64,000 bases of DNA from UBA1757 sp045627385 (GTDB lineage: Bacteria; Bacteroidota; Bacteroidia; Bacteroidales; UBA1402), in assembly GCA_045627385.1 (NCBI GenBank), contig JAZQNO010000013.1, positions 1 through 64,000 on the forward strand, read 5' to 3'. Shown piece after piece: positions 27,301 to 36,300 of this stretch; position 1 is the first letter of the stretch, and each line of letters begins with the position of its first letter. The notes below the pieces were generated by a model. It saw nothing but the letters and a program-made list of their open reading frames with translations, ran no database searches and had not been told where the DNA came from. A program made the translations under genes and the position numbers.

Positions 27301-28527
27301 GAAAGTTTCCTCTTCGACAATGCCACTTTCTATGCCAAGTGGATGGACGACATAGCCGACGCCCAGCGTTGGGATGGCGCCATTCCTTCCGTAGCTCCCG
27401 CCTATTGGAACTATTACAACGACGATGTGACGTGGCCGACAGCGTTCTTCTCCGGCTGCGATATGATTTTCAAGCATTTCGGCGACCTGCGTCCTATGGA
27501 AAAACATTTCGGCGATATGCTTCGGTATCTCGACTATACATGGAGCTATTTCTACGACAGCCGTTCCGGTCTGATGACCGCCGACAAATACGGTGACTGG
27601 TGCATGCCTGTGGAGTCACCTGAAATCATTCATTCATCGGCTCCCGACCGCTTGACCGACGGCAAACTGATTTCGACCGCCTATTTCTGTCATTTGTTGG
27701 AGATGATGTGCGAATATGCCCCGCTTTTGGACCGTCAGGCCGATGTGGCCGGATTCGAAGACAGAATCGAAGGTCTGAAGAAAGCTTTCAACGAACAGTT
27801 CTACAACGCAGAGGCCAAGTGCTACAGCAACAACACCACTACGGCAAATGTGGTGGCTTTGGGCTGCGACATGGTGCCCGAAGAATATGTCGGCGGTGTG
27901 CTTGAAAGTGTCCGTTCTAAAATTATGGACGAGTACAAGGGCACGATGACCACCGGCGTCATCGGCGACCAGTGGCTGTGGCGCATGCTGAGCCGCAACG
28001 GTCTGAACGATGTGGCATGGCATCTGATTACCACCACCGATTATCCTAGTTTCGGTTATATGCAGACGAAGGGCGCCACTACGATTTGGGAACTTTGGAA
28101 CGGCGATACGGCCGATCCCAAAATGAATTCCCGCAACCACGTGATGCAGTTGGGTGACCTGCTTGTCTGGTGTTATGAAGATCTCTTGGGAATCCGCAGC
28201 GACAGCCGCGAAGTGGCTTTCAAGAAACTGCTCATGCATCCGCAGTTCGACATCTGTCCTTCCATGAAGGGTTCGCTCAAGACTCCTTACGGACTGGTAC
28301 AGAGCGCTTGGGAACAGGATGCGGAACACCTGGTGTGGAATATTTCCCTGCCCGCCAACACCCGTGCCGAAATCACCTTGCCCACCGCCGACAAAAAAGC
28401 CGTCATCATAGACGGAAAGCCTGCATCGAAACTCTCAAAGCAGGGTATCCGACTCATTTCCAAGACTGAAAACGAATCTGTCTGGTCTTTGCCTTCAGGA
28501 AACCATCAGATTGATTTGAACCGATAA
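24316..28527 (+). CDS. Fusion: GH140-like (DUF4038) glycosidase plus GH78 alpha-L-rhamnosidase
   Basis: 1403 residues with a cleavable signal peptide (about 1-24, ending VFSQS). Module 1 (about 26-385) is a DUF4038 TIM barrel of the GH140 apiosidase clan: VPFFWMGDTGWLL, GGDIYGD (Asp about 194) and VVDGEPSYEGIP (Glu about 293) carry the likely catalytic acids. A small beta domain (about 395-490) of the type that follows DUF4038 comes next. Module 2 (about 500-1403) is a complete GH78: Ig-like domain, rhamnosidase N-domain (GVGLYELYFNG), (alpha/alpha)6 barrel with DCPQRNERQPWLGD near 973-986, and a C-terminal sandwich. No frameshift or linker remnant is seen, so this is one continuous gene. Apiosidase activity is inferred from family membership only. 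Confidence 0.9.
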   Translation: MNRIRISIMSLCLLFAGIHPVFSQSLPWDNGRLKVDASGNYLQHENGVPFFWMGDTGWLLPERLDRQNAEKYLEACRLNGYNVVQVQTINGVPARNIYGSLSNPQGFDFSSIERRHAYSPDAQGSDPEYGYWDHMDYIIETAAEKGIYIGMVCIWGGLVKQGRMDEEQAVAYGTFLAERYKDNPNIVWIIGGDIYGDVKPEVWETLARTIKAHDPNHLMTFHPFGRHISAIWFHQADWLDFNMFQSGHRCYGQSMAKKSPLRPELLPDSTEEDNWRYVELARTYEPRKPVVDGEPSYEGIPYGLHDYDLPFWQDYDVRRYAYWSVFAGSFGHTYGNSAIMQMHDGRKMGAYGCLKPWQEALEDPGFRQMQYLKKLMLAFSNPQFSADPQSQPYFDRCPDQSLIVSEIGERYNYVSACRGKDYLLVYDYAGVDFSVDLTKISGKSKNAWWFSPTDGSVRYIGSFQNASSVPFSYTSQSAHDDRVLIVTDAAATYVEQTLTEQASVCRLECEQQTNPVGIGVRQPRFSWNIRSDVNGVYQTQYRILVASSEEQLADDRADVWDSGIRKGEASLLLPYEGPQLQSGTRYFWKVLSWTNLDKKNAVESETATFVTALFTDRDWGSSRWIGYDGAFPWEDEGTHARLSARYLRSDFMTRPGIRQALVHIAGVGLYELYFNGQKVGDQVMTPSPTQFDKHILYNTYDVTSLMKEGANAVGVILGSGRYYPMRHNYKPYKWADFGYPKMRLMLTITYEDGRTQSVTSNERWMLTAQGPIVSNNEYDGEEYDARMELGDWSSPRYQYQGHWMPAQRTSVPTARLVAQSNPSMRVLKRVRPKSMTPLNDSTFILDMGENMTGWLRIKVQGRAGQTVKLRFAEALLPDGNLSMANLRDALVTDLYTLKGGFGGEEWAPRFVTHGFQYVEVTNYPGRPSLDNFIGEWVADDLDFTGSFESPSPVFNQTYENAFRGILGNYKGMPVDCPQRNERQPWLGDRSMGVYGESFLFDNATFYAKWMDDIADAQRWDGAIPSVAPAYWNYYNDDVTWPTAFFSGCDMIFKHFGDLRPMEKHFGDMLRYLDYTWSYFYDSRSGLMTADKYGDWCMPVESPEIIHSSAPDRLTDGKLISTAYFCHLLEMMCEYAPLLDRQADVAGFEDRIEGLKKAFNEQFYNAEAKCYSNNTTTANVVALGCDMVPEEYVGGVLESVRSKIMDEYKGTMTTGVIGDQWLWRMLSRNGLNDVAWHLITTTDYPSFGYMQTKGATTIWELWNGDTADPKMNSRNHVMQLGDLLVWCYEDLLGIRSDSREVAFKKLLMHPQFDICPSMKGSLKTPYGLVQSAWEQDAEHLVWNISLPANTRAEITLPTADKKAVIIDGKPASKLSKQGIRLISKTENESVWSLPSGNHQIDLNR

Positions 28528-28546
28528 TCCGCTTTTATTACCTTTG
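28515..28546 (+). promoter_or_regulatory. Bacteroidota promoter upstream of the GH127 gene
   Basis: TTTG (28515-28518), a 20-base spacer and TACCTTTG (28539-28546) match both boxes of the Bacteroidota housekeeping consensus. The -33 box lies inside the last codons of the preceding GH78 fusion gene; the start codon is 37 bases after the -7 box. It divides the glycosidase block into at least two transcription units. Confidence 0.75.
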
Positions 28547-28583
28547 TCAACAAACGAACGACAATACGTCAAAAACAGCTATT

Positions 28584-30695
28584 ATGAGAAAACAACTGTC
28601 TTGCCTGATGGCCGTCCTGCTGGTGGCCATTCTTCCGACCCGAGCTCAGGAGCTCAGCCTGACCAACACTTATGACAGCCAGTATGCCAGGGTGTGGGGC
28701 GTCAATGAAACATCCGTCAGTTGGACGGGAGGTTTCTGGGGAAACCGTTTCGAGGTTTGCCGCGACACGATGGTTCAGACAATGTGGGATATCATGAACG
28801 ATCCCGAAATCTGTCCTGCCTACCGCAATTTGGAAATCGCCGCAGGTTATGTCACCGGCCATCATCACGGTCCAGCCTTTCTGGACGGTGACTTCTTCAA
28901 GTGGCTGGAAAGCGCTGCAGCCGTATATGCCGTCACCAAAGATCCCGACTTGGATGCTCTGATGGACCGCATCATCGAAACCATCGGCAAGGCCCAGCGC
29001 TGGGACGGCTACATGCATACGCAAGTCATCATTCCCGAACGCAACCGTGCCAAGGCTGCCGCCAACGGAGACTTGTACGTGCTGAACGACAATCAGGGAC
29101 TTGTCGGTACCAAAACCGGCACAGCCGAAGGCGGCGCCTTCAACGACCGTCTCAATTTCGAGACCTACAACCACGGTCACCTGATGATGGCCGCCTGTGT
29201 CCACTATCGCGCCACAGGCAAGCGCACGCTTCTGGATATCGCCATCAAGGCCACCGATTTCCTGTATGATTTCTACAAGACGGCCAGCGCCGAACTGGCC
29301 CGCAACGCCATCTGCCCCTCCCATTACATGGGTGTAGTCGAGATGTACCGCGTCACCAAGGATCCGCGCTATCTGGAATTGGCCAAGAATCTGATCGACA
29401 TCCGCGGTCTGGTCGAGAACGGAACCGACGACAATCAGGACCGTGTGCCTTTCCGCGAGCAGTGGAACGCCATGGGCCACGCCGTCCGTGCCAATTATCT
29501 CTATGCAGGCGTGGCCGATGTGTATGCCGAAACGGGCGATGCCACGCTGCTTCCCAATCTGGAAAGCATCTGGAGCGATATCGTCAACCACAAAATGTAC
29601 ATCACCGGCGGTTGCGGTGCCCTCTATGACGGCACATCCCCTGACGGCACCAACTACACGCCCGACAGCATTCAGAAGGTACACCAGTCCTACGGTCGTG
29701 CATTCCAACTGCCCAACATAACGGCTCACAACGAGACCTGCGCCAACATCGGCAACCTGCTGTTCAACTGGCGTATGTTCTGCATCAGCGGTGACGGCAA
29801 GTATAACGACATCGTCGAAAAAGTGCTCTACAACAGTCTGCTTTCCGGCATCAGCCTGGACGGAACCAAATATTTCTACACCAATCCTCTGCGCTTGTCG
29901 GACGAATTCCCGTACGTGCTGCGCTGGCCGAAGGAACGTACACACTACATCAGCTGCTTCTGCTGCCCGCCAAACACGGTCCGTACCATCTGCGAGGCCC
30001 AGAACTATGCCTATTCGCTCTCGAACGAAGGTCTTTGGTGCAATCTTTACGGCAGCAGCCAGCTTTCCACGACCTTGCGCGACGGAACTCCGCTGTCGCT
30101 CGTGCAGGAGTCGGGCTATCCTTGGAACGGCGATGTCAAACTGACGTTCAAAGCAATCGGAACCAAAAAGAAAGAAAAAAAGGAAATGTCCGTCTATCTG
30201 CATATTCCCGAATGGTGCAACCAGCAGTTTACGGTATCGGTAAACGGCCACAAGGCCGATTATACCATGGAGAAAGGCTATGCCTGCATCAGCCGCGCCT
30301 GGAAGCAGAAGGACAACATCAAACTCCATCTGGAGATGAAGACCCGCCTTATCGAGTCCAATCCTCTGGTGGAAGAGACCCGCAATCAGGTGGCCGTCAC
30401 CCGCGGCCCTGTGGTCTATTGCTTGGAATCCAACGACCTTAACGGAAAGAACATCGACAATGTGATCATTCCTTCCAACATCAAACTCAAACCGGTGGAA
30501 ATGACCATCGACGGATGTCCGATGACCGTTCTGACCGGCGAAGCGCTTTACATCACTCAGGAAGACTGGAACGATACCCTGTATCGGGAAATCGAGCCTG
30601 GAGACGAGAAAATCCAGATCACTCTGATTCCTTATTTTGCCTTTGGCAACCGCGGACACAGCGAAATGACCGTCTGGATGCCTTTGAAACGATAA
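28584..30695 (+). CDS. GH127-family glycoside hydrolase (beta-L-arabinofuranosidase-like)
   Basis: 703 residues with a signal peptide (about 1-21, ending TRAQE). An (alpha/alpha)6 barrel (DUF1680) spans about 40-480, followed by beta-sandwich domains. The metal/nucleophile residues are intact: HNETCA near 382 (Glu and Cys) and CFCCPPN near 457, where one of the paired cysteines is the nucleophile in characterised GH127 enzymes. Known members release beta-L-arabinofuranose; one member in the B. thetaiotaomicron RG-II system was described as an aceric acid hydrolase (from memory), so substrate cannot be read from family alone. It has its own promoter, and the peptidase gene follows after 20 bases. 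Confidence 0.9.
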   Translation: MRKQLSCLMAVLLVAILPTRAQELSLTNTYDSQYARVWGVNETSVSWTGGFWGNRFEVCRDTMVQTMWDIMNDPEICPAYRNLEIAAGYVTGHHHGPAFLDGDFFKWLESAAAVYAVTKDPDLDALMDRIIETIGKAQRWDGYMHTQVIIPERNRAKAAANGDLYVLNDNQGLVGTKTGTAEGGAFNDRLNFETYNHGHLMMAACVHYRATGKRTLLDIAIKATDFLYDFYKTASAELARNAICPSHYMGVVEMYRVTKDPRYLELAKNLIDIRGLVENGTDDNQDRVPFREQWNAMGHAVRANYLYAGVADVYAETGDATLLPNLESIWSDIVNHKMYITGGCGALYDGTSPDGTNYTPDSIQKVHQSYGRAFQLPNITAHNETCANIGNLLFNWRMFCISGDGKYNDIVEKVLYNSLLSGISLDGTKYFYTNPLRLSDEFPYVLRWPKERTHYISCFCCPPNTVRTICEAQNYAYSLSNEGLWCNLYGSSQLSTTLRDGTPLSLVQESGYPWNGDVKLTFKAIGTKKKEKKEMSVYLHIPEWCNQQFTVSVNGHKADYTMEKGYACISRAWKQKDNIKLHLEMKTRLIESNPLVEETRNQVAVTRGPVVYCLESNDLNGKNIDNVIIPSNIKLKPVEMTIDGCPMTVLTGEALYITQEDWNDTLYREIEPGDEKIQITLIPYFAFGNRGHSEMTVWMPLKR

Positions 30696-30715
30696 CTTGA
30701 AACTGTCCCGTTCTT

Positions 30716-32107
30716 ATGAAATTTCGTATTCCGACTCTGTTGGCGCTGTGTGTCTCCGCGTCTCAGATCTTTGCTCAAGGCGGCATCAGCCCCGAGATGC
30801 TTCAGAAAATACAGCAGTCCTACAGCTCATCCGATCCGACCGACCGGGCGCTGACCAACGCTTTGGCCGGCACGCCCATCAATACCCTGGCTTTGAACTG
30901 GGAAAACCAGCAGGGATTGGATACTCATTTCACCTATCAGGTCAACTCCAAAGGCATAACCGACCAGAAGAGTTCGGGCCGCTGCTGGCTGTTCTCCGGC
31001 CTCAACGTCATCAGAAGCCGGATGATCGCCCGTTTCAATCTGCCTGAGTTCACCTTCTCACAGTCTTACTGCTTCTTTTGGGACCAGCTGGAGAAATCGA
31101 ACCTTTTCCTTCAAGGCATCATAGACACCCGTCGCAAGCCCATGGATGACCGCATGGTGGATTGGCTCCTGAAGAATCCGCTGGGCGACGGCGGACAGTT
31201 CACAGGCGTGTCTGACCTCATCATGAAATACGGTCTGGTGCCGTCAGGTGTGATGCCGGAAACCGTTTCCGCCAATTCCACATCGGTGATGTCGCGCCTT
31301 CTCAAGGACAAGTTGCGCGAGTTTGCTTTGGAACTGCGCGAAATGCCGGCAAAGGCTACGGCCGCCCAGTTGGAAAGCCGCAAGACGGAAATGCTGTCCG
31401 ACATCTACCGCATGCTGGCGCTCTGTCTGGGTGAACCCGTGCAGGAATTCGAATGGACTTATTACGACGCCAAGGGAAATTCCAAGGGGACCAGACTTTA
31501 TACGCCGAAGTCTTTTTACGAAGAATATGTGGGACAGGATCTGAAGGCCGACTACGTGATGCTGATGAATGACCCCACGCACGAGTTTTATCAGGTGTAC
31601 GAAATCGATTTCGACCGTCATGTCTATGACGGCTGCAACTGGAAATACATCAATCTGCCCATTGACGAGATCAAGGCCATTGCCCTGGCTTCCATCAAAG
31701 ACAGCACGGCCATGTATTTTTCCTGCGACGTCAACAAACAACGCGATGCCGCCCGAGGCTATCTGGATGTCGACAATTATGATTACGCCGCGCTGTTCGG
31801 CGTGGATTTCCCGATGGACAAGAAGCAGCGCGTGTCGACTTTTGCCAGCGGTTCCTCCCACGCGATGACGCTGATGGCGGTCGATGTCGACGAGAACGGA
31901 CAATACCGCAAATGGATGGTCGAGAACAGTTGGGGCAGGGACAACGGTTACAAAGGCCATCTCATCATGACCGACCGATGGTTCGAGGAATATATGTTCC
32001 GACTGGTGGCCGAACGCCAGTATGTGCCCGAAAAGATTTTGAAACTGCTCGACGGTAAGCCGACGCTCCTGCCGGCTTGGGATCCTATGTTCGCTCCCGA
32101 AGAGTAG
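30716..32107 (+). CDS. Secreted C1B cysteine peptidase (bleomycin hydrolase/aminopeptidase C-like)
   Basis: 463 residues. Papain-fold peptidase of the PepC/bleomycin hydrolase group, normally a cytosolic aminopeptidase. The catalytic set is complete: Gln and Cys in QKSSGRCWLFSG (Cys about 90), His in GSSHAMTLM, and Asn in VENSWG. Unlike the classical enzymes it has an N-terminal signal peptide (about 1-20, ending QIFAQ), so it should act in the periplasm. It lies inside the glycosidase operon (20 bases after GH127, 35 before the next gene), which suggests removal of peptide from glycopeptide substrates, or simply a passenger gene. Confidence 0.9.
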   Translation: MKFRIPTLLALCVSASQIFAQGGISPEMLQKIQQSYSSSDPTDRALTNALAGTPINTLALNWENQQGLDTHFTYQVNSKGITDQKSSGRCWLFSGLNVIRSRMIARFNLPEFTFSQSYCFFWDQLEKSNLFLQGIIDTRRKPMDDRMVDWLLKNPLGDGGQFTGVSDLIMKYGLVPSGVMPETVSANSTSVMSRLLKDKLREFALELREMPAKATAAQLESRKTEMLSDIYRMLALCLGEPVQEFEWTYYDAKGNSKGTRLYTPKSFYEEYVGQDLKADYVMLMNDPTHEFYQVYEIDFDRHVYDGCNWKYINLPIDEIKAIALASIKDSTAMYFSCDVNKQRDAARGYLDVDNYDYAALFGVDFPMDKKQRVSTFASGSSHAMTLMAVDVDENGQYRKWMVENSWGRDNGYKGHLIMTDRWFEEYMFRLVAERQYVPEKILKLLDGKPTLLPAWDPMFAPEE

Positions 32108-32142
32108 TCTCTCTCTGAACGTAGTCTGTTAATTCCGTGACG

Positions 32143-33339
32143 ATGAAGAAAAACCTGCAATTCCTTTCTTTCCTGTTGCCCATCATCCTGAGTCTGATGA
32201 TGGTCGGTTGTCGCGGCAATGCGCCTCTTAGAATCACCTTGCCCGAAGGGGCGGCACGCGACACCGTCAGTGACGATGTGATGTGCCGGGTTTTCGAGGA
32301 GGTGAAAACGCCCTACAAATATGGTTTGGTGATGGCTCCCGAAGACAACCGCCACAAGTACGATTGCCCGACCGTTTTCCGTGAAAACGGAAAATGGTAC
32401 ATGTCCTACCTCTGTTACGACGGACGCACCAACAAGGATGGGCGCGGTTACGAAACCTGGCTGGCCGAAAGCGATGACCTGCTCCACTGGACCACGCTCG
32501 GCCGCATCCTGTCGTTCCGCGATTCCTCCCATTGGGACTGCAACCAGCGCGGAGGCTTCATGGCTTTGGAAAACATCGATTGGGGCAATGACGGCAGCCT
32601 GGGAACCTATGACGGACGCCATTGGATGACTTATATCGGAGGCAGTCTGCCCGGTTACGAAACGACTCCTCTGCACATAGGTCTGGCCAGCACGGACGGA
32701 AATGTCGGCACCGCCCACGAGTGGGAGGCACTGGATGCCCCTCTGATGCCTGTGAACGGTCCCGATGCCCAATGGTTCGAACGTATCACCCAATACAAAA
32801 GTCTGATATACCGCACACCCGATGCGCTGAAGGCACAGTTCGATTCGGCCGAATTCGTGATGTTCTACAACGCGGCCGGACTGCGTCCCGAGACGGGTGT
32901 GAAGGCCGAGCGAATCGGCATGGCTTTCAGTCAGGATATGATTCATTGGCATCCCTACGAAGGCAATCCGATTTTCGGTCACGAAAACGGCATGATTACG
33001 GCAGACGCCTATATCCAGCGGATGGGTGACCTGTATGTGATGTTCTATTTCGGCGCCTTCTGGAAAGGCAAACCCTACGACGCTTTCAACACCTTCGCCT
33101 GTTCGTACGACCTGCTGCACTGGACCGAATGGAAAGGCGAAGACCTGACATATCCCACTGAAGACTACGACAACTGGTTCGCCCACAAGTCGTTCCTGGT
33201 GAAATACAAGGGTGTCGTCTATCATTTCTATTGTGCCGTCAACCACGACAACCAGCGCGGAATCGCCGTAGCTACCTCCAAGGATTTCGGTACGTCCGAC
33301 CTGCATTTCCCCACGCCCGAACCCAAACGTAAGAAATAA
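32143..33339 (+). CDS. GH43-like five-bladed beta-propeller lipoprotein, probable glycosidase
   Basis: 398 residues. Lipoprotein signal with MMVGC lipobox (Cys about 25). The rest has the repeated W-Y/F-rich blade pattern of five-bladed propellers (clans GH-F/GH-J and related): YDCPTVFRENGKWYMSY near 73 (Asp of the first blade), SDDLLHWTTLG, HWMTYIGGSLPGYE, MFYNAAGL, and SQDMIHWHPYEGNPIF. A GTG 6 bases upstream is in frame, but the ATG at 32143 is the better start. The exact GH family is not recognised; GH43, GH117 and GH130 are the nearest in style. It is 7 bases upstream of the GH2 gene. Confidence 0.7.
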   Translation: MKKNLQFLSFLLPIILSLMMVGCRGNAPLRITLPEGAARDTVSDDVMCRVFEEVKTPYKYGLVMAPEDNRHKYDCPTVFRENGKWYMSYLCYDGRTNKDGRGYETWLAESDDLLHWTTLGRILSFRDSSHWDCNQRGGFMALENIDWGNDGSLGTYDGRHWMTYIGGSLPGYETTPLHIGLASTDGNVGTAHEWEALDAPLMPVNGPDAQWFERITQYKSLIYRTPDALKAQFDSAEFVMFYNAAGLRPETGVKAERIGMAFSQDMIHWHPYEGNPIFGHENGMITADAYIQRMGDLYVMFYFGAFWKGKPYDAFNTFACSYDLLHWTEWKGEDLTYPTEDYDNWFAHKSFLVKYKGVVYHFYCAVNHDNQRGIAVATSKDFGTSDLHFPTPEPKRKK

Positions 33340-33346
33340 TTGAACG

Positions 33347-36300
33347 ATGAACAGAATCAGTTTCACAGCCCTCGGACTCGGATTGCTTTTGTGTCCGTCT
33401 TTGAAAACTATGGCAGCCGTGCAGGCTGACTGGGAAAACCAACAAGTGCTGCAGATCAACCGTCTGCCGGCGCGCGGAGGATTCATGCCCTTTGCCGAAA
33501 CCCCCGGTGACCGCAGCCTCTCGCTCAACGGGACTTGGAAATTCCACTGGTCGGCCAAACCGGAAGAAACTCCCGATGGCTTTGAATCGATTTCTTTCAG
33601 CGACGACTCGTGGGACAACTTCCAAGTGCCTGCCTGCTGGGAAGCCAACGAAGGCAAGACCTACGGCACACCCGTCTATATCAGCGCCGGTTTTCCGTTC
33701 AAAATCAATCCGCCTTTTGTGACGGACGAACCCAGGGCCGACTATACGACTTATGTGGAACGCAATCCGACCGGCTGTTATCGCCGTCATTTCGATTTGC
33801 CTGAAGACTGGAAGGACAATCGGGAAATTTTCCTACGCTTCGACGGTGTGATGAGCGCCTTTTATGTGTGGGTGAACGGCCAGCTGGCCGGCTACAGCCA
33901 GGGAGCCACCGAGATGTCTGAGTTCGACGTAACCTCACTGGTTCGTCAGGGAGACAATCTGATTGCCGTGAAGGTTTTCAAATATTGCGACGGTTCTTAT
34001 CTGGAAGACCAGGACATGTGGCGGCTGGGCGGCATCCAGCGCGACGTGACCTTGTACGCCACTCCGAAAATCCGACTGTACGACTTTGGCGTGCGCACAG
34101 AAATGTCTGACAATTATACGGTTGGCACGTTGCTCATCGAGCCCGAACTGGAAGTCTACGGCGACGAGCCGGGCCGCCCGGTTCCCGCTGCTGTCTGGCA
34201 GAAACTGGTGTCCGGCTGTGTGGTGGAAGCCCAGCTGACCGACGAGGCCGGCCGGCCCGTATTCGACAAGGCCCTGTCGCAAGCGGCCGAGCCTATCCTC
34301 AACCGCGATTTCAAATCGGGCATCATGAACGCCCACAATCCCCAGCGTGGCCACCGTGAATTCGGCTGGCTGCAGGGAAGGGTGGAGTTGCCTGCGCTCT
34401 GGACGGCGGAAACGCCGCACCTTTACATGCTGGAGATATCACTCCGTGATACCCTCAGCGGAGAAGTGCTGGAACGTGTCCGTCAGGAAATCGGATTCCG
34501 AGAAGTCCGCATCGAAGGCGGTCAGCTCTTTGTCAACGGCAAACCTGTACGTCTTCGCGGTGTCAACCGTCACGAGCACGATCCGCAGACGGGCAAGGCC
34601 ATCGGTATGGAAATGATGGAAAAGGACGTTCTTTTGATGAAACGGGCCAATGTCAATGCCGTCCGCTGTTCGCACTATCCCGACGATATCCGCTGGTATG
34701 AGCTCTGCGACCGCTATGGCCTGTATGTTATCGACGAAGCCAACATAGAAACTCACGGCGTCCGTGGCATGCTGGCCAGCGACCCGACCTGGGCCATGGC
34801 CTTTATGGACCGCACCCAGCGCATGGCCCTCCGCGATCGAAACCATCCGAGCATCATCGCCTGGTCCTTGGGCAACGAGTCGGGATGGGGTTTCAATTTC
34901 GCTGCCGACGCCGCCTGGCTCAAAGATTTCGATCCGACCCGTTTCATCCATTACGAAGGAGCGCAGGGCAATCCTCTGGATCCCCGTGAAGTGGATGTCA
35001 TCGCCCGTTTCTATCCCCGTACCCAGAGCGAATACGTCAATCCGGGCATCCCCGAAGGCAGTGATGCCGAAAGGGCGGAAAATGCCCGCTGGGACCGTCT
35101 GCTCTCGATGGCGCGAGACGAGTCCAACGGCGACCGTCCGGTCATGACGAGCGAATATGCCCACGCGATGGGCAACGCCATGGGCAATTTCAAGGAATAT
35201 TGGGATGAGATTTATTCGCATCCCCGCATGCTGGGCGGTTTCATCTGGGACTGGGTCGACCAGGGTCTGTACAAAAAACTCGAGGACGGTCGCCTGCAGG
35301 TCTGCTACGGCGGAGATTTCGGCGACAAACCCAATTCCAAGGCGTTCTGCATGAACGGCGTCATCCTGTGCGACCGTTCGCTCACGTCCAAATACGAAGA
35401 AGTGCGCAAGGTTTATCAGCCTTTCGCCATTGAATGGAATGAGACGGAACAGCCGCTTTCTTCCGGTAATGTCGTCCTCCGTCTGACCAATCGCAACCAT
35501 CATATCGGTACGGAGGCTTTCCGTCTGATGTGGAAAGTCGAGCAGGAAGGAAAACTGATTGAAAAAGGCGAGCTGCCGCTTCCGGAGGTGGCTGCCGGCG
35601 AATCGAAGGACCTGCGTCTCAGTTTGCGCAAGGCCGGCAAACTCGGCCCCGACTCGTGGCTTACCGTATCGCTGGTGTTGAAAAATGAGACCACCTGGGC
35701 CGAAGCCGGCTACGAGGTCGCTTGGGAACAGTTCTGCCTCAAGTCTCCCGACCTGTCTCCTTCGCATGCAAAATCGAACGCCAAAATCACCGTCAAGGAA
35801 GACGGTGAACGTCTGACCGTCTCCGGAAAGGATTTTTCTCAGGTATGGGAATCGGGCGTATTGCTGTCGCTCAAATATAAGGGACGCGAACTGGCTGTCT
35901 CTACTTCTTCACTTGCAGAGGGCATGAACGGAAACGCCTGTCCGATGAATCCCTTCCTTCAGGTTTGGCGCGCTCCGACCGACAACGATTCAGGCTTCGG
36001 CAACTGGCTGGCCAAGGATTGGCGCAACAACGGTCTGGACAGGCCCGATGCGAGATTCCTCGGCCAATCGTACCGTCTGCTTGAGGACGGCTGTTTGGAA
36101 CTGACCGTACATTATGAGAACTGCTACCTGCAGGGAAGTGTCCGCTCGACGGCTGTATATACCGTTTCGGGTGACGGACGCATCGATGCCCGCCACACGT
36201 TTGAACCGGTCGGCAATTTGCCTGTACTCCCGCGCTTGGGCATGGCCTGGGCCTTCCGTTCTGATTATTCCAAACTCAGCTGGTCGGGATTCGGCCCGTG

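Noticed and set aside
30160..30185. A-rich run in the GH127 gene as a frameshift or slippage site
   Set aside because: The frame continues normally through the Lys-rich stretch and the domain pattern is uninterrupted.
28569..30659. Minus-strand frame of 696 codons opposite the GH127 gene
   Set aside because: Same reason: codon-register shadow of a gene with intact catalytic motifs.
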